Position numbers and translations under genes: made by a program. This document shows, one piece after another, positions 63,477-64,000 of a DNA stretch of 64,000 nt. The stretch lies in contig JAJDTM010000026.1 of NCBI GenBank assembly GCA_022827185.1, positions 1-64,000 of the forward strand, in the 5' to 3' direction. The stretch's first letter is position 1, and every line of letters starts with the position of its first letter. This DNA is from Candidatus Poribacteria bacterium. GTDB lineage: Bacteria > Poribacteria > WGA-4E > WGA-3G. The notes below the pieces were generated by a model, which was given only the letters and a program-made list of their open reading frames with translations, did no database searches and was not told the origin of the DNA.

Positions 63477-64000
63477 ATGGAACTGGATCTTGAATTAACG
63501 CCCAGGAGCCGAGTTTTACTTGGCATTTTAGGTGCTGTGCTGCTGGTTTTGATCGCAGTACAGGGTGTCCCTGCCATTTATCGCTTATTTGTAAATCAAG
63601 GTGCCAAAGCTAAACAGGAACAGTTAATGCAAACTGAGAATTTGGTACATGCTGCAGAGGTGCTTAAACCGATTGAGTCCGAGATTTACAAAGCAACGGG
63701 ATTGGCACAAGAAGAACAGCCAGTGCGAACGGGTGCTCAGGGTGCTGGAACACTTTTTGACACTGAACCTCCAGAGACGGTCATTCGGGCACGTGTTGAT
63801 GCGCTCATAAGGCGTGCGGGTATCCAACAGAATTACCAACTTTTGACGAAGCCCGGTAGCGGAAAACAGACCCAAAAATTGACGATACAAAATCGGGAGA
63901 GACTGGTTCTCTATCTCTATTTCAAGCATATAGAAACAGAGGAAACGGAGCTTGCGGAGATAGCAGAACAGGCGGCTGAAGCTGAAACGTTTGACATGTT
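63477..64000 (+). CDS. gspM: Type II secretion GspM/PilO-like protein, partial (cut by window end)
   Basis: An ATG at 63477, behind GAGG, opens a frame that runs to the window end (174 codons). One membrane helix (VLLGILGAVLLVLIAVQGVP, residues 13-32) follows a short cytoplasmic tail. After it come a coiled-coil-like stretch and a periplasmic part with TVIRARVDALIRRAGIQQNY, as in GspM/PilO assembly proteins. The position right after gspL agrees. The C-terminus is missing. Confidence 0.78.
   Translation, partial: MELDLELTPRSRVLLGILGAVLLVLIAVQGVPAIYRLFVNQGAKAKQEQLMQTENLVHAAEVLKPIESEIYKATGLAQEEQPVRTGAQGAGTLFDTEPPETVIRARVDALIRRAGIQQNYQLLTKPGSGKQTQKLTIQNRERLVLYLYFKHIETEETELAEIAEQAAEAETFDM

Overview
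The window looks like part of a Candidatus Poribacteria (or close PVC/FCB-neighbourhood) genome. This is inferred from gene content, not from a marker gene. The signs are LamG-domain secreted proteins, a phytanoyl-CoA dioxygenase, a SUMF1/FGE-like protein, sugar-phosphate isomerase/epimerase, Uma2, YCF48 and regulator-propeller proteins, a C-terminal NPFNPETWIPYQL-type FlgD-like sorting domain, and many short palindromic intergenic repeats. There is one tRNA (Asn), no rRNA, no CRISPR array and no recognisable transposase. Both strands are densely coding.

Layout. 1-604 (-): broken ABC-2 permease, running off the edge. 933-3605 (+): secreted LamG protein and a calcineurin-like phosphoesterase. 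3906-15055 (-): two giant tandem YCF48-repeat lipoproteins, a secreted regulator-propeller protein, and an ECF sigma factor fused through a transmembrane helix to the same kind of propeller. 15191-18805 (-): LamG protein, SDR oxidoreductase, HigBA-type toxin-antitoxin pair, dienelactone hydrolase. 18815-21366 (-): a sigma-E/RseA/RseB-like operon whose anti-sigma factor has two zinc-binding domains, preceded by a candidate autoregulatory ECF promoter. 21445-24659 (-): CotH-like protein with EF-hands and a lamin-tail domain, next to a DUF4956 membrane protein. 24774-28878 (-): ferric-iron-type ABC permease and binding protein with a multicopper oxidase upstream. 29037-31787 (-): DppC/DppB permeases and an XRE-metallo-beta-lactamase-fold fusion.

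31888-39324 is mostly (+): Uma2, TIM-barrel isomerase/epimerase, glycosidase-like secreted protein, rhodanese, tRNA-Asn behind two near-repeated promoters, PhyH dioxygenase, FGE-like protein and two small lipoproteins. 39353-44327: TPP-dependent enzyme and ABC ATPase (-), with a double-domain ABC permease (+). 44380-53756 (+): WD40-cohesin-dockerin-sorting-domain protein, GmhA-like isomerase, AAA ATPase with a PD-(D/E)XK-like tail, DUF4212/sodium:solute symporter pair, DUF3352 protein and HEAT-repeat protein. 54052-64000 (+): a type II secretion operon in the order gspE-F-G-H-I-J-K-L-M, with gspM cut by the window edge.

The genes favour export and envelope sensing. The type II secretion operon could export many of the signal-peptide proteins here (LamG, CotH, WD40-dockerin, phosphoesterase, propellers). 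Two separate ECF sigma systems sit in the same window, one with a conventional anti-sigma/RseB pair and one with its putative sensor fused to the sigma factor itself. The sigma-propeller fusion and its neighbours are the best candidate for an undescribed system. At least seven kinds of small intergenic repeat are present, two of them inside the secretion operon.
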